A stretch of 64,000 nt of DNA from an uncultured Oscillibacter sp. (lineage in GTDB: Bacteria > Bacillota > Clostridia > Oscillospirales > Oscillospiraceae). This document shows, piece by piece, positions 21,775-30,739 of this stretch. A program made the position numbers and the translations under genes. How positions within the stretch are numbered: position 1 is the stretch's first letter; the number at the start of each line of letters is the position of its first letter. Location: assembly GCA_910587705.1 (NCBI GenBank), contig CAJUMX010000006.1:62001-126000 (forward strand), in the 5' to 3' direction. Below the pieces are notes generated by a model. That model saw only the letters and a list, made by a program, of their open reading frames with translations, did not search any database and was not told the origin of the DNA.

Positions 21775-22905
21775 ATGACCCCTGAGAAAAACAACCAAAC
21801 ACTCACCCGCTGGCTTCTGATTGCCACCATCGCCCTGCTGGTCCTGGTCCTGGGCCTTCAGCTCTGGCAGTTGTTCGGCAAAGCCGCCCCCGGAAACTCC
21901 GACAACGCTCCGCCCCTCACCGCAGACGCTTCTACCCCGGAAAATCCCCAGGCCGCCGGTTCCGCGCTTTCCCCCGGCAAGTCCGCCATGATCGAGGATG
22001 TCCGGGCGTTGAACGAGGCGCTCTCCGCCAATGAACTGGCAAAACTCTCCGCCGAGGAGCTGGAGCAGCTCTGGGAGACCGGTGCGCCGGGCCTTCCCGT
22101 CGGCATGTCCTTCGCCGCCCAGGCCGCGGAGGAATACGCCGGGACCCTGGCGGTGGATTCTGTCACCAGTGAGACGGACCCGGAGCTGGACGAGGCTCCC
22201 CCCCACTACGAGGTGGAGCTCCATCACCCTACCCTGGGGGACTTCGCATATAAAATCGACGCCTACACCGGCGAGGTGCTGGAGGGCGCGCCCAACATCC
22301 TGCAAAACCTCCATGTCACGGATGCGTCCCCGGAGGACCCCGAGGCCCCCGGAGGGCAATCTGCCCCCGCCGGAAATCAGCCCTCCACTGCCGAGCCCCA
22401 GCCCCCGGCCGCCAGCGCCCAGAAGCCTGTTTCCAATACCCCCGTCCAGCAGCCCGCCGCCACCGACGAGGAAGCCGCCAAAAACGCCGCCTTCACCCAC
22501 GCCGGGGTTACCGCCGCCCAGGTCTCCGGCCTCCGCTGCAAGCTGGAATGGGACGACGGCCGCCAGGTCTACGATATTGACTTCTGGGTGGGCGATACAG
22601 AATACGACTATGAGATTGAAGCCTCCACCGGCGTCGTGCTGGAGGCTCAGCAGGAGCGGGGCATCCGTCCCTCTGGGGCTTCCGCCCAGCAGCCTGGCAG
22701 CTTCATCGGCGAAGAAGCCGCCAAAAACGCCGCCTTCGCTCACGCCGGAATCTCCGCCGCCGACGCCGGCTCCATCCAATGCGAGCTGGACGAGGACGAC
22801 GGCCACTGGGTCTACGAGATCGAATTTCGGACGGGCGGCGTGGAATACGACTATGAAATTGACGCCTCCACCGGCACGGTGGTGAAGGCGGAGCAGGATC
22901 GCTGA
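21775..22905 (+). CDS. Membrane-anchored PepSY-domain protein
   Basis: 376 residues. One N-terminal membrane helix (RWLLIATIALLVLVLGLQLW) anchors an extracellular part with three PepSY-like units: HYEVELHH..YKIDAYTGEVLEG, then EEAAKNAAFTHAGVTAAQVS...YDYEIEASTGVVLE, then EEAAKNAAFAHAGISAADAG...YDYEIDASTGTVVK. The last two units are recent duplicates joined by Pro/Ala/Gln linkers. PepSY domains are thought to modulate secreted peptidases. ATG 21775 follows AAAGGAGGGTG; an in-frame GTG at 21766 lies inside that site. Confidence 0.85.
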   Translation: MTPEKNNQTLTRWLLIATIALLVLVLGLQLWQLFGKAAPGNSDNAPPLTADASTPENPQAAGSALSPGKSAMIEDVRALNEALSANELAKLSAEELEQLWETGAPGLPVGMSFAAQAAEEYAGTLAVDSVTSETDPELDEAPPHYEVELHHPTLGDFAYKIDAYTGEVLEGAPNILQNLHVTDASPEDPEAPGGQSAPAGNQPSTAEPQPPAASAQKPVSNTPVQQPAATDEEAAKNAAFTHAGVTAAQVSGLRCKLEWDDGRQVYDIDFWVGDTEYDYEIEASTGVVLEAQQERGIRPSGASAQQPGSFIGEEAAKNAAFAHAGISAADAGSIQCELDEDDGHWVYEIEFRTGGVEYDYEIDASTGTVVKAEQDR

Positions 22906-22945
22906 CCCCAGATTGAAAAAGAACTGTAAACATTTGGAGCAGCTG

Positions 22946-22974
22946 TTGCGTTTCTCAAAAAAATCCGCTATACT
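22946..22974 (+). promoter_or_regulatory. Promoter of the zinc-ribbon protein gene
   Basis: TTGCGT (22946-22951), 17 nt, TATACT (22969-22974). Confidence 0.7.
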
Positions 22975-23040
22975 ATGTCCTGTAGTCCACGAAACTAGGG
23001 CCTGCACGCAGGTTCAAAATAGGAAAGGGGAACAACAACC

Positions 23041-23424
23041 ATGGCGTTTAATTTCGATGAACTGACCCGTAAGGCAAAGGACGTTGCCAACAAAGCCGCC
23101 GATCGGACCAAGGACGCCGCGGAGCTGGTCAAGCTCAATGTGGCCATCGCCGGGGAGCAAAAGGAGATCGATAAAAACTATCGCGCCATCGGCGAGTGGT
23201 TTGTTGGCGAATACGAGGGCGAGATTCCCGACGCCGTGCGGGAGGCCGTAGAGGCCGTCAACGCCAGCAAGGCCAAAATCGCCGAGCTGGAAGCCAGCAA
23301 GCCTGTCAAGGAAGAGCCCTCCGGGCCCGTGGAAGAGGCTCCTGCCGGAAAGAAGTGCCCCATTTGTGGCGCGGAGTCCGACAGTAAGTTCTGCCCCCAG
23401 TGCGGCGCGCCCATGGGCGAGTGA
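23041..23424 (+). CDS. Zinc-ribbon protein with a helical N-terminus
   Basis: 127 residues. The N-terminal two thirds are helical and Lys/Ala/Glu-rich (DELTRKAKDVANKAADRTKD), likely a coiled coil; the C-terminus is a zinc ribbon KKCPICGAESDSKFCPQCGAP. This layout is common in small clostridial proteins of unknown role. Monocistronic, between its own promoter and a strong terminator. Confidence 0.75.
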   Translation: MAFNFDELTRKAKDVANKAADRTKDAAELVKLNVAIAGEQKEIDKNYRAIGEWFVGEYEGEIPDAVREAVEAVNASKAKIAELEASKPVKEEPSGPVEEAPAGKKCPICGAESDSKFCPQCGAPMGE

Positions 23425-23446
23425 GAAATAACATAAACCATCCAGA

Positions 23447-23476
23447 AGAGGAGGCGTTTCGGCGCCTCCTCTTTTT
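23447..23476 (+). terminator. Rho-independent terminator
   Basis: A 10-bp stem AGAGGAGGCG / CGCCTCCTCT with loop TTTCGG, followed by TTTT. Confidence 0.9.
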
Positions 23477-23528
23477 GCATCCCGGCGTTGTCCTGCTATA
23501 TTTCCAAACATCACCAAGCCTTCCACTG

Positions 23529-23557
23529 GCATAAGCCGTGGAAAACAGCGGATACTA
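23529..23557 (+). promoter_or_regulatory. Possible forespore (sigma-G/F-like) promoter of spoVT
   Basis: GCATA (23529-23533), 17 nt, GATACTA (23551-23557), resembling the GHATR / CATnHTA pattern of sigma-G. spoVT is a known sigma-G target in Bacillus. The match is partial. Confidence 0.4.
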
Positions 23558-23609
23558 GCTTTTGCCAGAGTGACATAGCAACCATCACTTTTCAAAGGAG
23601 TTTATCGAT

Positions 23610-24152
23610 ATGAAGGCAACTGGAATCGTGCGCCGGATTGACGACCTTGGACGGGTGGTCATCCCCAAGGAAATCCGGCGCACCATGCGTATCCGGGAGG
23701 GCGACCCCCTGGAGATTTACACCAGCCGGGACGGCGAGGTCATTTTCAAGAAGTATTCCCTGCTGGGCGGCGTGGAGGACTTTGCCGGACAGCTCTGCGA
23801 AACCATGAGCCGCTCCACCGGCTGCATCTGCGCCGTGACGGACCGGGACACGGTGATTTCCGTGGCCGGAGGCGGCAAGCGGGAGCTGCTTGGCAAGCGC
23901 ATCACTCCTGAGCTGGAGCAGGTCATGGAGAGCCGCCGCATCTACCAATACAGCGGCGAGGGAGACGCCATTCCCGTATGCGACGGTTCGGACAAGCTGG
24001 TCACCAACGTGGCCGCCCCCATCCTCTCCGAGGGGGACCTGCTGGGCATGGTGCTCTTTGTGGGCTCCACTCCCGGCATCGCCACCGGGGACGCGGAGTA
24101 CAAGCTGGCCCAGACCATTGCCGCCTTCCTGGGACGGCATATGGAGAGCTGA
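23610..24152 (+). CDS. spoVT: Stage V sporulation protein T, AbrB/GAF regulator
   Basis: 180 residues, the family length. The N-terminal swapped-hairpin DNA-binding domain MKATGIVRRIDDLGRVVIPK then EIRRTMRIREGDPLEIY matches SpoVT/AbrB; the C-terminal GAF-like domain spans about 60-180. SpoVT tunes sigma-G-dependent gene expression in the forespore, so the host is a spore former. CAAAGGAG precedes ATG. Confidence 0.95.
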   Translation: MKATGIVRRIDDLGRVVIPKEIRRTMRIREGDPLEIYTSRDGEVIFKKYSLLGGVEDFAGQLCETMSRSTGCICAVTDRDTVISVAGGGKRELLGKRITPELEQVMESRRIYQYSGEGDAIPVCDGSDKLVTNVAAPILSEGDLLGMVLFVGSTPGIATGDAEYKLAQTIAAFLGRHMES

Positions 24153-24156
24153 GAAG

Positions 24157-24195
24157 GTGCTCCCCTCTGACTGCGGCCAGGGGGGAGCACTTTCT
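24157..24195 (+). terminator. spoVT terminator
   Basis: GTGCTCCCC (24157-24165) pairs with GGGGAGCAC (24182-24190), followed by TTTCT. Confidence 0.75.
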
Positions 24196-24298
24196 ATTCG
24201 GAAGTCAGACAACATGCGATTTGCTTGCCAAGAAAAGACATCATACAATTTGGCAAAAATATGACCACCGAGATTGCGAAATCTTGTACGCTTTGTCA

Positions 24299-24327
24299 TT
24301 GACTTTCCCAGACCCAGCGTGTAAACT
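24299..24327 (+). promoter_or_regulatory. Promoter of the T-box/asnB unit
   Basis: TTGACT (24299-24304), 17 nt, TAAACT (24322-24327). Predicted start near 24334, the beginning of the T-box leader. Confidence 0.75.
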
Positions 24328-24333
24328 TTCACA

Positions 24334-24640
24334 CAACAACACGATATGGCAATCGGCGCTGATGGAGAAAAGTATGGCGGATGTTTCGGTTCAGTGAGCG
24401 GGGGACAGTGGAAACCCCGTACCAGGAAGCCGCAGGAAGAACCCTCCGGAGCCCCAAGCTGAACCCAGGGACCCGCTCCCGGCAGTAAGCGCGGCGAGTT
24501 GTGATCGTTACCTCACACGGGCTTGTTGGAGCCTTGAAAGGGACCGTTCCCTGTCGGCAGGGGCGGTAAATTAGGTGGCACCGCGGATAGCAGCTATTCG
24601 TCCTAAGTTTTTAGGAGATAGCTGCGCTTTTGTTTTTCCG
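24334..24640 (+). promoter_or_regulatory. T-box riboswitch, probably tRNA-Asn-sensing
   Basis: The conserved T-box AGGTGGCACCGCGG is at 24573-24586. It is followed by a terminator (GCAGCTAT at 24590-24597 with ATAGCTGC at 24618-24625, then TTTTGTTTTT). Stem I lies upstream: GAGCGGG near 24398 pairs with CCCGCTC near 24471. AAC at 24462-24464 sits on the 3' side just above the basal helix and is the likely specifier codon, matching the downstream asparagine synthetase. When uncharged tRNA-Asn binds, the antiterminator forms and asnB is read. Confidence 0.9.
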
Positions 24641-24674
24641 GACGGAAAAACGTGACATTTCGGAGGTGCTATTT

Positions 24675-26261
24675 ATGTGTTCCATCATGGGTTTTGAGAA
24701 GAAAGACGTTACGAAAGAAGAGCTCCAGCCCTTCTTCCACCGCACACTGTCCCGAGGGCCGGATATGTCCCGCATTGTGGAAACGCCCTCCGGCTGGCTC
24801 TGCTTCCACCGGCTTGCCATTATGGGCCTGACGCCGGAGGGTATGCAGCCCTTCCAGCTGGGAGACAACCTGCTGGTCTGCAACGGGGAAATCTACGGCT
24901 TCCGGCCCCTGAAGCGGCAGCTCCAGGAGAAGGGCTATACCTTCCACAGCGGCAGCGACTGCGAAATTTTGCTGCCCCTCTACCGGGAGTACGGCCTGGA
25001 GCTGTTCGCCCGGCTGGACGCGGAATTCGCCCTGGTCCTCTACGACGGAAGGACGGATTCCCTCATCGCCGCCCGGGACCCCATCGGCATCCGGCCCCTG
25101 TTCTACGGGTATGACCGGGCTGGAGGCATCGTCTTTGCCAGCGAGGCCAAAAACCTGGTGGGCCTCTGCCGGGAGATTCGCCCCTTCCCGCCGGGACACT
25201 ACTACGCCGGGGGACGCTTCGTCCGCTACGCCGATCTGACCGCCGTGGACGAATACTGCCGGGACGATCTGGAGACCGCCTGCAAAAAAATTCGCAATAA
25301 GCTCATTGCTGGCGTCGACAAGCGGCTGGACGCCGACGCGCCTTTGGGCTTCCTCCTCTCCGGCGGACTGGACTCCAGCCTGGTCTGCGCCATCAGCTCC
25401 ATTGTGCTGGGAAAGCACATCCGGACCTTTGCCATCGGCATGGACAAGGACGCCATCGACTTAAAATACGCCCGGGAGGCGGCGGACTACATCGGGGCCG
25501 ACCACACTGAGGTCTACATGACCCGGGAGGAGGTTCTGGCCACCCTGGATGATCTGATTGCCTTGCTGGGTACCTGGGACATCACCACCATCCGGGCCAG
25601 TATGGGGATGTACCTTTGCTGCAAGGCCATCCACGAGAAAACGGACATCCGGGTGCTGCTGACCGGGGAGATTTCCGATGAGCTCTTCGGCTACAAGTAC
25701 ACGGACTTCGCCCCCAGCGGCCAGGAGTTCCAGAAGGAGGCAAAGAAGCGGGTGGACGAGCTTTTCCTGTACGACGTGCTCCGGGCGGACCGCTGCATCT
25801 CCGTCAACTCCCTGGAGGCTCGGGTACCCTTTGGGGACTTGGATTTCGTGAAGTACGTCATGGCCCTGGACCCCGCGCTGAAGCAAAACACCTACGGCAT
25901 GGGAAAATACCTGCTCCGCCATGCCTTTGAGAAGGACCGCCTGCTCCCGGAGAACATCCTCTGGCGGCAGAAGGCCGCCTTCTCCGACGCCGTGGGCCAT
26001 TCCATGGTGGACGATTTAAAGGACTACGCCCAGCAGAAATACACGGACAGGGAATTCGAGGCCAGGCGGCAGCGGTACGATTACCACTGTCCCCCCTTCA
26101 CCAAGGAGAGCTTGCTGTACCGGGAGATTTTCGAGAAGCACTACCCCGGTCAGGCGGCCATGATCCCGGATTTCTGGATGCCCAACCGGTCCTGGGCGGG
26201 CTGCGACGTAGACGACCCCTCCGCCCGAGCCTTGAGCAACTACGGCGAAAGCGGGCAATGA
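24675..26261 (+). CDS. asnB: Asparagine synthase B, glutamine-hydrolysing
   Basis: 528 residues. Met is followed directly by the catalytic Cys (MCSIMGFE), as needed for the N-terminal glutaminase; the glutaminase pocket shows LVCNGEIYGF and RDPIGIRPLFYG. The C-terminal synthetase has the PP-loop LLSGGLDSSLVCAI. It makes asparagine from aspartate, glutamine and ATP in the cytosol. The start is fixed by Cys-2 and by CGGAGGTG upstream; the in-frame extension would overlap the T-box terminator. Regulated by the T-box leader. Confidence 0.97.
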   Translation: MCSIMGFEKKDVTKEELQPFFHRTLSRGPDMSRIVETPSGWLCFHRLAIMGLTPEGMQPFQLGDNLLVCNGEIYGFRPLKRQLQEKGYTFHSGSDCEILLPLYREYGLELFARLDAEFALVLYDGRTDSLIAARDPIGIRPLFYGYDRAGGIVFASEAKNLVGLCREIRPFPPGHYYAGGRFVRYADLTAVDEYCRDDLETACKKIRNKLIAGVDKRLDADAPLGFLLSGGLDSSLVCAISSIVLGKHIRTFAIGMDKDAIDLKYAREAADYIGADHTEVYMTREEVLATLDDLIALLGTWDITTIRASMGMYLCCKAIHEKTDIRVLLTGEISDELFGYKYTDFAPSGQEFQKEAKKRVDELFLYDVLRADRCISVNSLEARVPFGDLDFVKYVMALDPALKQNTYGMGKYLLRHAFEKDRLLPENILWRQKAAFSDAVGHSMVDDLKDYAQQKYTDREFEARRQRYDYHCPPFTKESLLYREIFEKHYPGQAAMIPDFWMPNRSWAGCDVDDPSARALSNYGESGQ

Positions 26262-26321
26262 ACGGCTCTTTCAAGGAGCGGCCCCTTTCGGACCGGAAGT
26301 TTAGAAGTATTACCAATTGTG

Positions 26322-26349
26322 TTTGCATGGTTTTATGTTACGATATAGT
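26322..26349 (+). promoter_or_regulatory. Possible glnN promoter
   Basis: TTTGCA (26322-26327), 16 nt, TATAGT (26344-26349). The start would fall about 20 nt before ATG. No T-box or glnA-type RNA motif is evident in the 111-nt gap. Confidence 0.45.
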
Positions 26350-26372
26350 CAGAAAATGAGGAGGTAACGATT

Positions 26373-28460
26373 ATGAGTACCAGCTTGCAGCTCCCTGAGC
26401 TCTTCGGAAGCCGGGTCTTTAACGAGGAGACCATGAAAGACCGCCTCTCTCCCGCCTCCTACGGCGCATGGAAAACTTGCGTTACCCAGGGCACGGCTCT
26501 GGACATCTCCACCGCCAACGAAATTGCCGAGGCCATGAAGCAATGGGCCGTGGAGCGGGGCGCCACCCACTTCACCCACTGGTTCCAGCCCATGACCGGC
26601 GTCACCGCCGAGAAGCACGACGGCTTCCTCACCCCCATTGGCGGCGGCCGGGTCATGATGGAATTTTCCGGCAAGGAGCTGGTCCGGGGCGAGCCGGACG
26701 CCTCCTCCTTCCCCTCCGGCGGTCTCCGGGCCACCTTCGAAGCCCGGGGCTATACCGCCTGGGACCCCACCTCCTTTGCCTTTTTAAAGGAGGGTTCCCT
26801 CTGCATCCCCACCATCTTCTGCTCTTACTCCGGCCAGGCCCTGGATAAAAAAATGCCGCTGCTGCGCTCCATTGAAGAGGTCAGCCGCCAGGCCATCCGC
26901 ATCCTCCGCCTCTTCGGCGACACCGAGAGCCGGAAGGTTATCGCCCAGGTGGGCCCGGAGCAGGAGTATTTCCTCATTGACAAGCAGCTCTACAGCCGGC
27001 GGAAGGACCTGCGCATGACAGGCCGGACCTTATTTGGCGCCAAGCCCCCCCGGGGCCAGGAGCTGGATGACCACTACTACGGGGCCATCAAGCCCCGGGT
27101 AGCCGCCTACATGAAGGACCTGGACGAGACCCTCTGGGCCCTGGGCGTTCCCTCTAAGACGAAGCACAACGAGGTGGCTCCCTCCCAGCATGAGATGGCC
27201 CCCATCTACACCGACGCCAACACCGCCTGCGACCAGAACCAGCTGGTGATGGAGGTGATGAAAAAGGTGGCGGACCGACACGGCCTGGTGTGCCTCCTCC
27301 ATGAAAAGCCCTTCTCGGGGGTGAACGGCTCCGGCAAGCACGACAACTGGTCCCTCTCCACCGACACCGGGCGAAACCTCTTCCACCCCGGCTCCACCCC
27401 CAGCCAAAACGCCCGCTTCCTTCTCTTCCTGGCGGCCTTCATCAAGGGGGTGGACGACTATCAGGACTTCCTCCGCACCACCGTGGCCACCGCTGGAAAC
27501 GACCACCGCCTGGGGGCCCAGGAGGCCCCTCCCGCCGTTCTCTCCATCTTCCTGGGGGACGAGCTCAACGCCGTGGTGGAGTCCATCATCCAGGGCACTG
27601 AGTACACGGACACCAGCAAAAAGACCTTGAAAATCGGTGTGGACGTGCTCCCCGCCATTCGCCAGGACACCACGGACCGGAACCGCACCTCTCCCATGGC
27701 CTTCACCGGCAACAAGTTTGAGTTCCGGATGCTGGGCTCCTCCCAGTCCATCTCCGGGCCCAACATCGCCCTGAACACCATCATGGCCGAGGAGCTCAAG
27801 CAGTTCGCTGATGAGCTGGAGCCCTCCGCCGACTTCCAGGGGGACCTCCAGAAGTTGATTCGCCGGGTCTTTACGGAGCATCAGCGCATCATCTTCAACG
27901 GAAACGGCTATGACGGCAACTGGATTGCCGAGGCGGAGCTCCGGGGCCTCTCCAACCTCAAATCCACCGCCGACGCTCTGCCCGCCTACATCCAGCAAAA
28001 GAACATCGACCTTTTCGTCAAGCACGGCATCTATACAGAGGCGGAGGTCCGGGCCCGGTATGAGATCCACGTGGAGAACTACCGGACGGTTCTCTCCATC
28101 GAGGCCAGCACCATGATCGACATGATCCGCCACGAAATTCTCCCTGCGGTTTCCAAGTACGCCGCCGACCTCTGCGCCCGGGCGGAGCGCAAGAAGAGCC
28201 TGGGTATTCCCTGCGCCTACGAAACCAATACGGCCCTGGGGATTGCCGAGATCACCGACAATCTGATGGAGGAGTGCCGCCTCCTGGCCTCGGACCTGGA
28301 GGACATGCCCGCCGGGCCGGAGGAGGCCATGCGCTACTGCCACGACACCCTGATTCCCGACATGAACGACGCCCGCACCGCCGTCGATTCTCTGGAGGTT
28401 CTCACCGCCTCGGAATATTGGCCCATGCCGGTGTACTCCGAGTTGCTGTTCTCCGTTTAA
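26373..28460 (+). CDS. glnN: Glutamine synthetase type III
   Basis: 695 residues, the size of GSIII enzymes (about 700) rather than GSI (about 450). The N-terminal GSIII domain (ATHFTHWFQPMTGVTAEKHD), GPEQEYFLID, the ATP/Glu-binding NGSGKHDNWSLST, and NRTSPMAFTGNKFEFRMLGS are all recognisable. It assimilates ammonium into glutamine in the cytosol, supplying asnB next door. AGGAGG precedes ATG. Confidence 0.97.
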   Translation: MSTSLQLPELFGSRVFNEETMKDRLSPASYGAWKTCVTQGTALDISTANEIAEAMKQWAVERGATHFTHWFQPMTGVTAEKHDGFLTPIGGGRVMMEFSGKELVRGEPDASSFPSGGLRATFEARGYTAWDPTSFAFLKEGSLCIPTIFCSYSGQALDKKMPLLRSIEEVSRQAIRILRLFGDTESRKVIAQVGPEQEYFLIDKQLYSRRKDLRMTGRTLFGAKPPRGQELDDHYYGAIKPRVAAYMKDLDETLWALGVPSKTKHNEVAPSQHEMAPIYTDANTACDQNQLVMEVMKKVADRHGLVCLLHEKPFSGVNGSGKHDNWSLSTDTGRNLFHPGSTPSQNARFLLFLAAFIKGVDDYQDFLRTTVATAGNDHRLGAQEAPPAVLSIFLGDELNAVVESIIQGTEYTDTSKKTLKIGVDVLPAIRQDTTDRNRTSPMAFTGNKFEFRMLGSSQSISGPNIALNTIMAEELKQFADELEPSADFQGDLQKLIRRVFTEHQRIIFNGNGYDGNWIAEAELRGLSNLKSTADALPAYIQQKNIDLFVKHGIYTEAEVRARYEIHVENYRTVLSIEASTMIDMIRHEILPAVSKYAADLCARAERKKSLGIPCAYETNTALGIAEITDNLMEECRLLASDLEDMPAGPEEAMRYCHDTLIPDMNDARTAVDSLEVLTASEYWPMPVYSELLFSV

Positions 28461-28476
28461 ACCATTCCCCCAAGCC

Positions 28477-28511
28477 AAAACGCTCAACGGCTTTGCCGTT
28501 GAGCGTTTTTT
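28477..28511. terminator. Bidirectional terminator glnN / ricT
   Basis: A 15-bp perfect stem AAAACGCTCAACGGC / GCCGTTGAGCGTTTT with loop TTT and extra T residues, between convergent genes. Confidence 0.9.
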
Positions 28512-28526
28512 GACCGTATTCTTTTC

Positions 28527-29744
28527 TCAGGTCTTGGGCGAATCCCCGCCCTTGTTCCACCGGCGGCCGCCCCGATAGGGGGGACGGCGGCGCTTGTTCT
28601 CCCCGGCGGGCCGGTCCTCCCGCTGGTCCTTCTGGCCCTCGGGGCGGCCTTGCTGTTTGGGGGGACGGGGAGACTGGCCTCCCTGCTTCTTGGGCGGCTG
28701 CTGCATGGCCTGTCCCTCGGGACGGGGCCCGCCCCGGCGGCGGCCCCCCCGGTGGCGGTGGCGGGGCTTGCCGTCGCTCTCGACGCTCATCTTCTCCCGG
28801 CGGGGGGACTCCGCCAGATGGTCGTCGGTGTAATAGGTGGTGGAGAACACGGGCTGGATCAGCTCTTCCTCCTCCCGCTCCTCCACAAAGCGGGTGGTGC
28901 GCTCGGGAATCTCGATGCCGTCCCGGCTGCCCTTGCCGTTGCGGAGAACTTGAATCTCACAGGCACGGTAGGTTTTCAAGCTCTCCGGCGCGCTGTCCAG
29001 GCTCACCTTCACCCGCTCCCGCAACAGCTCCACGCCCTTCACGTTGCCGGGGCCGTCGGGGGTCTGGACGAAGGACTCCAGCTTGGGCATCCGCTTGGCC
29101 GCGTCCTCATAGGAATTTTGCTCGTACTTGAGGCAGCACATCAGCCGCCCGCAGGTACCGGAAATTTTGGTGGGGTTTAGGCTCAGGTTCTGGGTCTTGG
29201 CCATCTTGATGGAGACGGGCATAAACCCGTCCAAAAACTGGGAGCAGCAGAAGGGCCTCCCGCAGATGCCAAGGCCCCCTATCATCTTCGCCTCGTCCCG
29301 AACGCCGATCTGCCGGAGCTCAATCCGCGCCCGGAAAACGGAGGCCAAATCCCGCACCAGCTCCCGGAAGTCCACCCGCCCGTCGGCGGTGAAGTAGAAC
29401 ACAATCTTGTTGCTGTCAAAGCCCACGGAGACGTTGACCAGCTTCATCACCAATCCGTGATCCGCGATTTTTCCCTCGCAGATGTGGAAGGCCTCCCGCT
29501 CCCGCTTCCGGTTGTACTCCACCACCCGGAAGTCATTCTCCGTGGCCCGGCGGACAATGGCGCTAAGGGGCTTGACGATGGCCTCGTCGGCCACCTCGTG
29601 ATTCCCCTGGGTGCAGGTGGCAAACTCCAGGCCCTGGGCCGTCTGCACGATGACGTTTTCCCCCATGCGGACCTGGATGCCCCGGGGGTCGAAGAAATAG
29701 GTCTTGCTGCCGCCCCGAAAGCGGACGCTGATGACTTCAGTCAA
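28527..29744 (-). CDS. ricT: PSP1-domain regulator RicT (YaaT)
   Basis: 405 residues. Residues 1-270 are the PSP1/YaaT core: GVRDEAKMIGGLGICGRPFC followed by CSQFL and ISGTCGRLMCCLKYEQ, the Cys cluster that holds Fe-S in the Ric/Y complex. That complex promotes Spo0A phosphorylation and RNase Y-dependent mRNA processing in Bacillus. The C-terminal 100 residues are an unusually long basic, Gly/Pro/Arg-rich tail, possibly RNA-binding. The start is TTG at 29744, overlapping the holB stop (TTGA), with GGAGGAG upstream. Confidence 0.92.
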   Translation of the reverse strand: MTEVISVRFRGGSKTYFFDPRGIQVRMGENVIVQTAQGLEFATCTQGNHEVADEAIVKPLSAIVRRATENDFRVVEYNRKREREAFHICEGKIADHGLVMKLVNVSVGFDSNKIVFYFTADGRVDFRELVRDLASVFRARIELRQIGVRDEAKMIGGLGICGRPFCCSQFLDGFMPVSIKMAKTQNLSLNPTKISGTCGRLMCCLKYEQNSYEDAAKRMPKLESFVQTPDGPGNVKGVELLRERVKVSLDSAPESLKTYRACEIQVLRNGKGSRDGIEIPERTTRFVEEREEEELIQPVFSTTYYTDDHLAESPRREKMSVESDGKPRHRHRGGRRRGGPRPEGQAMQQPPKKQGGQSPRPPKQQGRPEGQKDQREDRPAGENKRRRPPYRGGRRWNKGGDSPKT

Positions 29745-30595
29745 AATATCTCCTCCAATTCAGCGGCCAGGGCCCCCAGCACATGGCCGGGACCCACGTT
29801 ATAGCCGCACTCTCGCCGGTACTGTTTCATGAGCTCTATTGTGCGCAGAATCTGCGTTTTTGTCAAGCGGTTCCCGATTTCCCCCGCCAGCGCCCGGTCC
29901 CCCTCCTCCGCCGTTCCGCCATAGAGCAGGACCAGCGCCTGGGAAAACAGGGCCTCGCTCCGCTCCAGCAAGGCGCTCAGGGCCTCCCGGGAGAGCTTTT
30001 TCTTCTCCAGCCGGACCGCCAGCTCCGCGGCGCTTCCCCGCCGCCCTTTCAGCAGGCAGCGGCAAAGGGCCTCTCCGTCGCCGTCCTCCTCCCGAACTGG
30101 GGGCGCGTCGGGGTGGAGCTTTCGCTCCACGCAGCGGGACCGCAGGGTCTGGAGCACCGCCGCCGAATTCTCCGCGCAGAAGAGGAAGGCGGCATAGGGC
30201 GGCCCCTCCTCCACTAGCTTCAAGAGGACGTTTTGATCCTGCTCCGTCAGCAGGGCGCAGTCCGGAAAGAGGTAGACCTTTCGCGCCCCCTCGTTGGGGC
30301 GGATATAGGCGTCCTTTCGGACCTCCCGGATGACCTCCACCGAGAGGAACTTGTGGTCCGGGTCCCGGACGGTGATCACATCGGGGTGAATGTCCTCCCG
30401 GACCTTCCGGCAGGCGGGGCACACGCCGCAGGGGCGGTTCTGCCCGGTGCACTGAAAGGCCGCGGCGGCAAAACGGGCGGCGGCAAGGCGGTCCCCCGGC
30501 CCGGTGAAGAGCAGGGCGTGGGAGAGAGTTCCCCGGGCCGCGGAGGTCCGGAGGTGGGAGAGAACCGGGTCCTCCCTGGAAACGGCTGGGGCCAT
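29741..30595 (-). CDS. holB: DNA polymerase III delta' subunit
   Basis: 284 residues. SHALLFTGPGDRLAAARFAA is a degenerate Walker A (no GKT), as expected for delta'; CTGQNRPCGVCPACRKV is the clamp-loader zinc module; LLKLVEEGPPYAAFLFCAEN is the conserved core with SRC-type LRSRCVE. It is a clamp-loader stator. ATG 30595 was chosen for AAAGGAG 7 nt upstream. An extended -10 (TGTGGTATACT) lies at 30648-30653 on the minus strand. holB-ricT is the classical Firmicutes pair. Confidence 0.93.
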   Translation of the reverse strand: MAPAVSREDPVLSHLRTSAARGTLSHALLFTGPGDRLAAARFAAAAFQCTGQNRPCGVCPACRKVREDIHPDVITVRDPDHKFLSVEVIREVRKDAYIRPNEGARKVYLFPDCALLTEQDQNVLLKLVEEGPPYAAFLFCAENSAAVLQTLRSRCVERKLHPDAPPVREEDGDGEALCRCLLKGRRGSAAELAVRLEKKKLSREALSALLERSEALFSQALVLLYGGTAEEGDRALAGEIGNRLTKTQILRTIELMKQYRRECGYNVGPGHVLGALAAELEEIF

Positions 30596-30739
30596 GGCGG
30601 AACTCCTTTCTCCCCCGAAACGCGGGGCACGGTTTTGATACAACGAGAGTATACCACAAAGTCCGGGAAAAGAAAAGCGGGGTTTTTCCGCAGGTCGTGC
30701 CCCCCTCGCGCGTGTTGTCCAAGGGAGGCGGGCGCTTCT

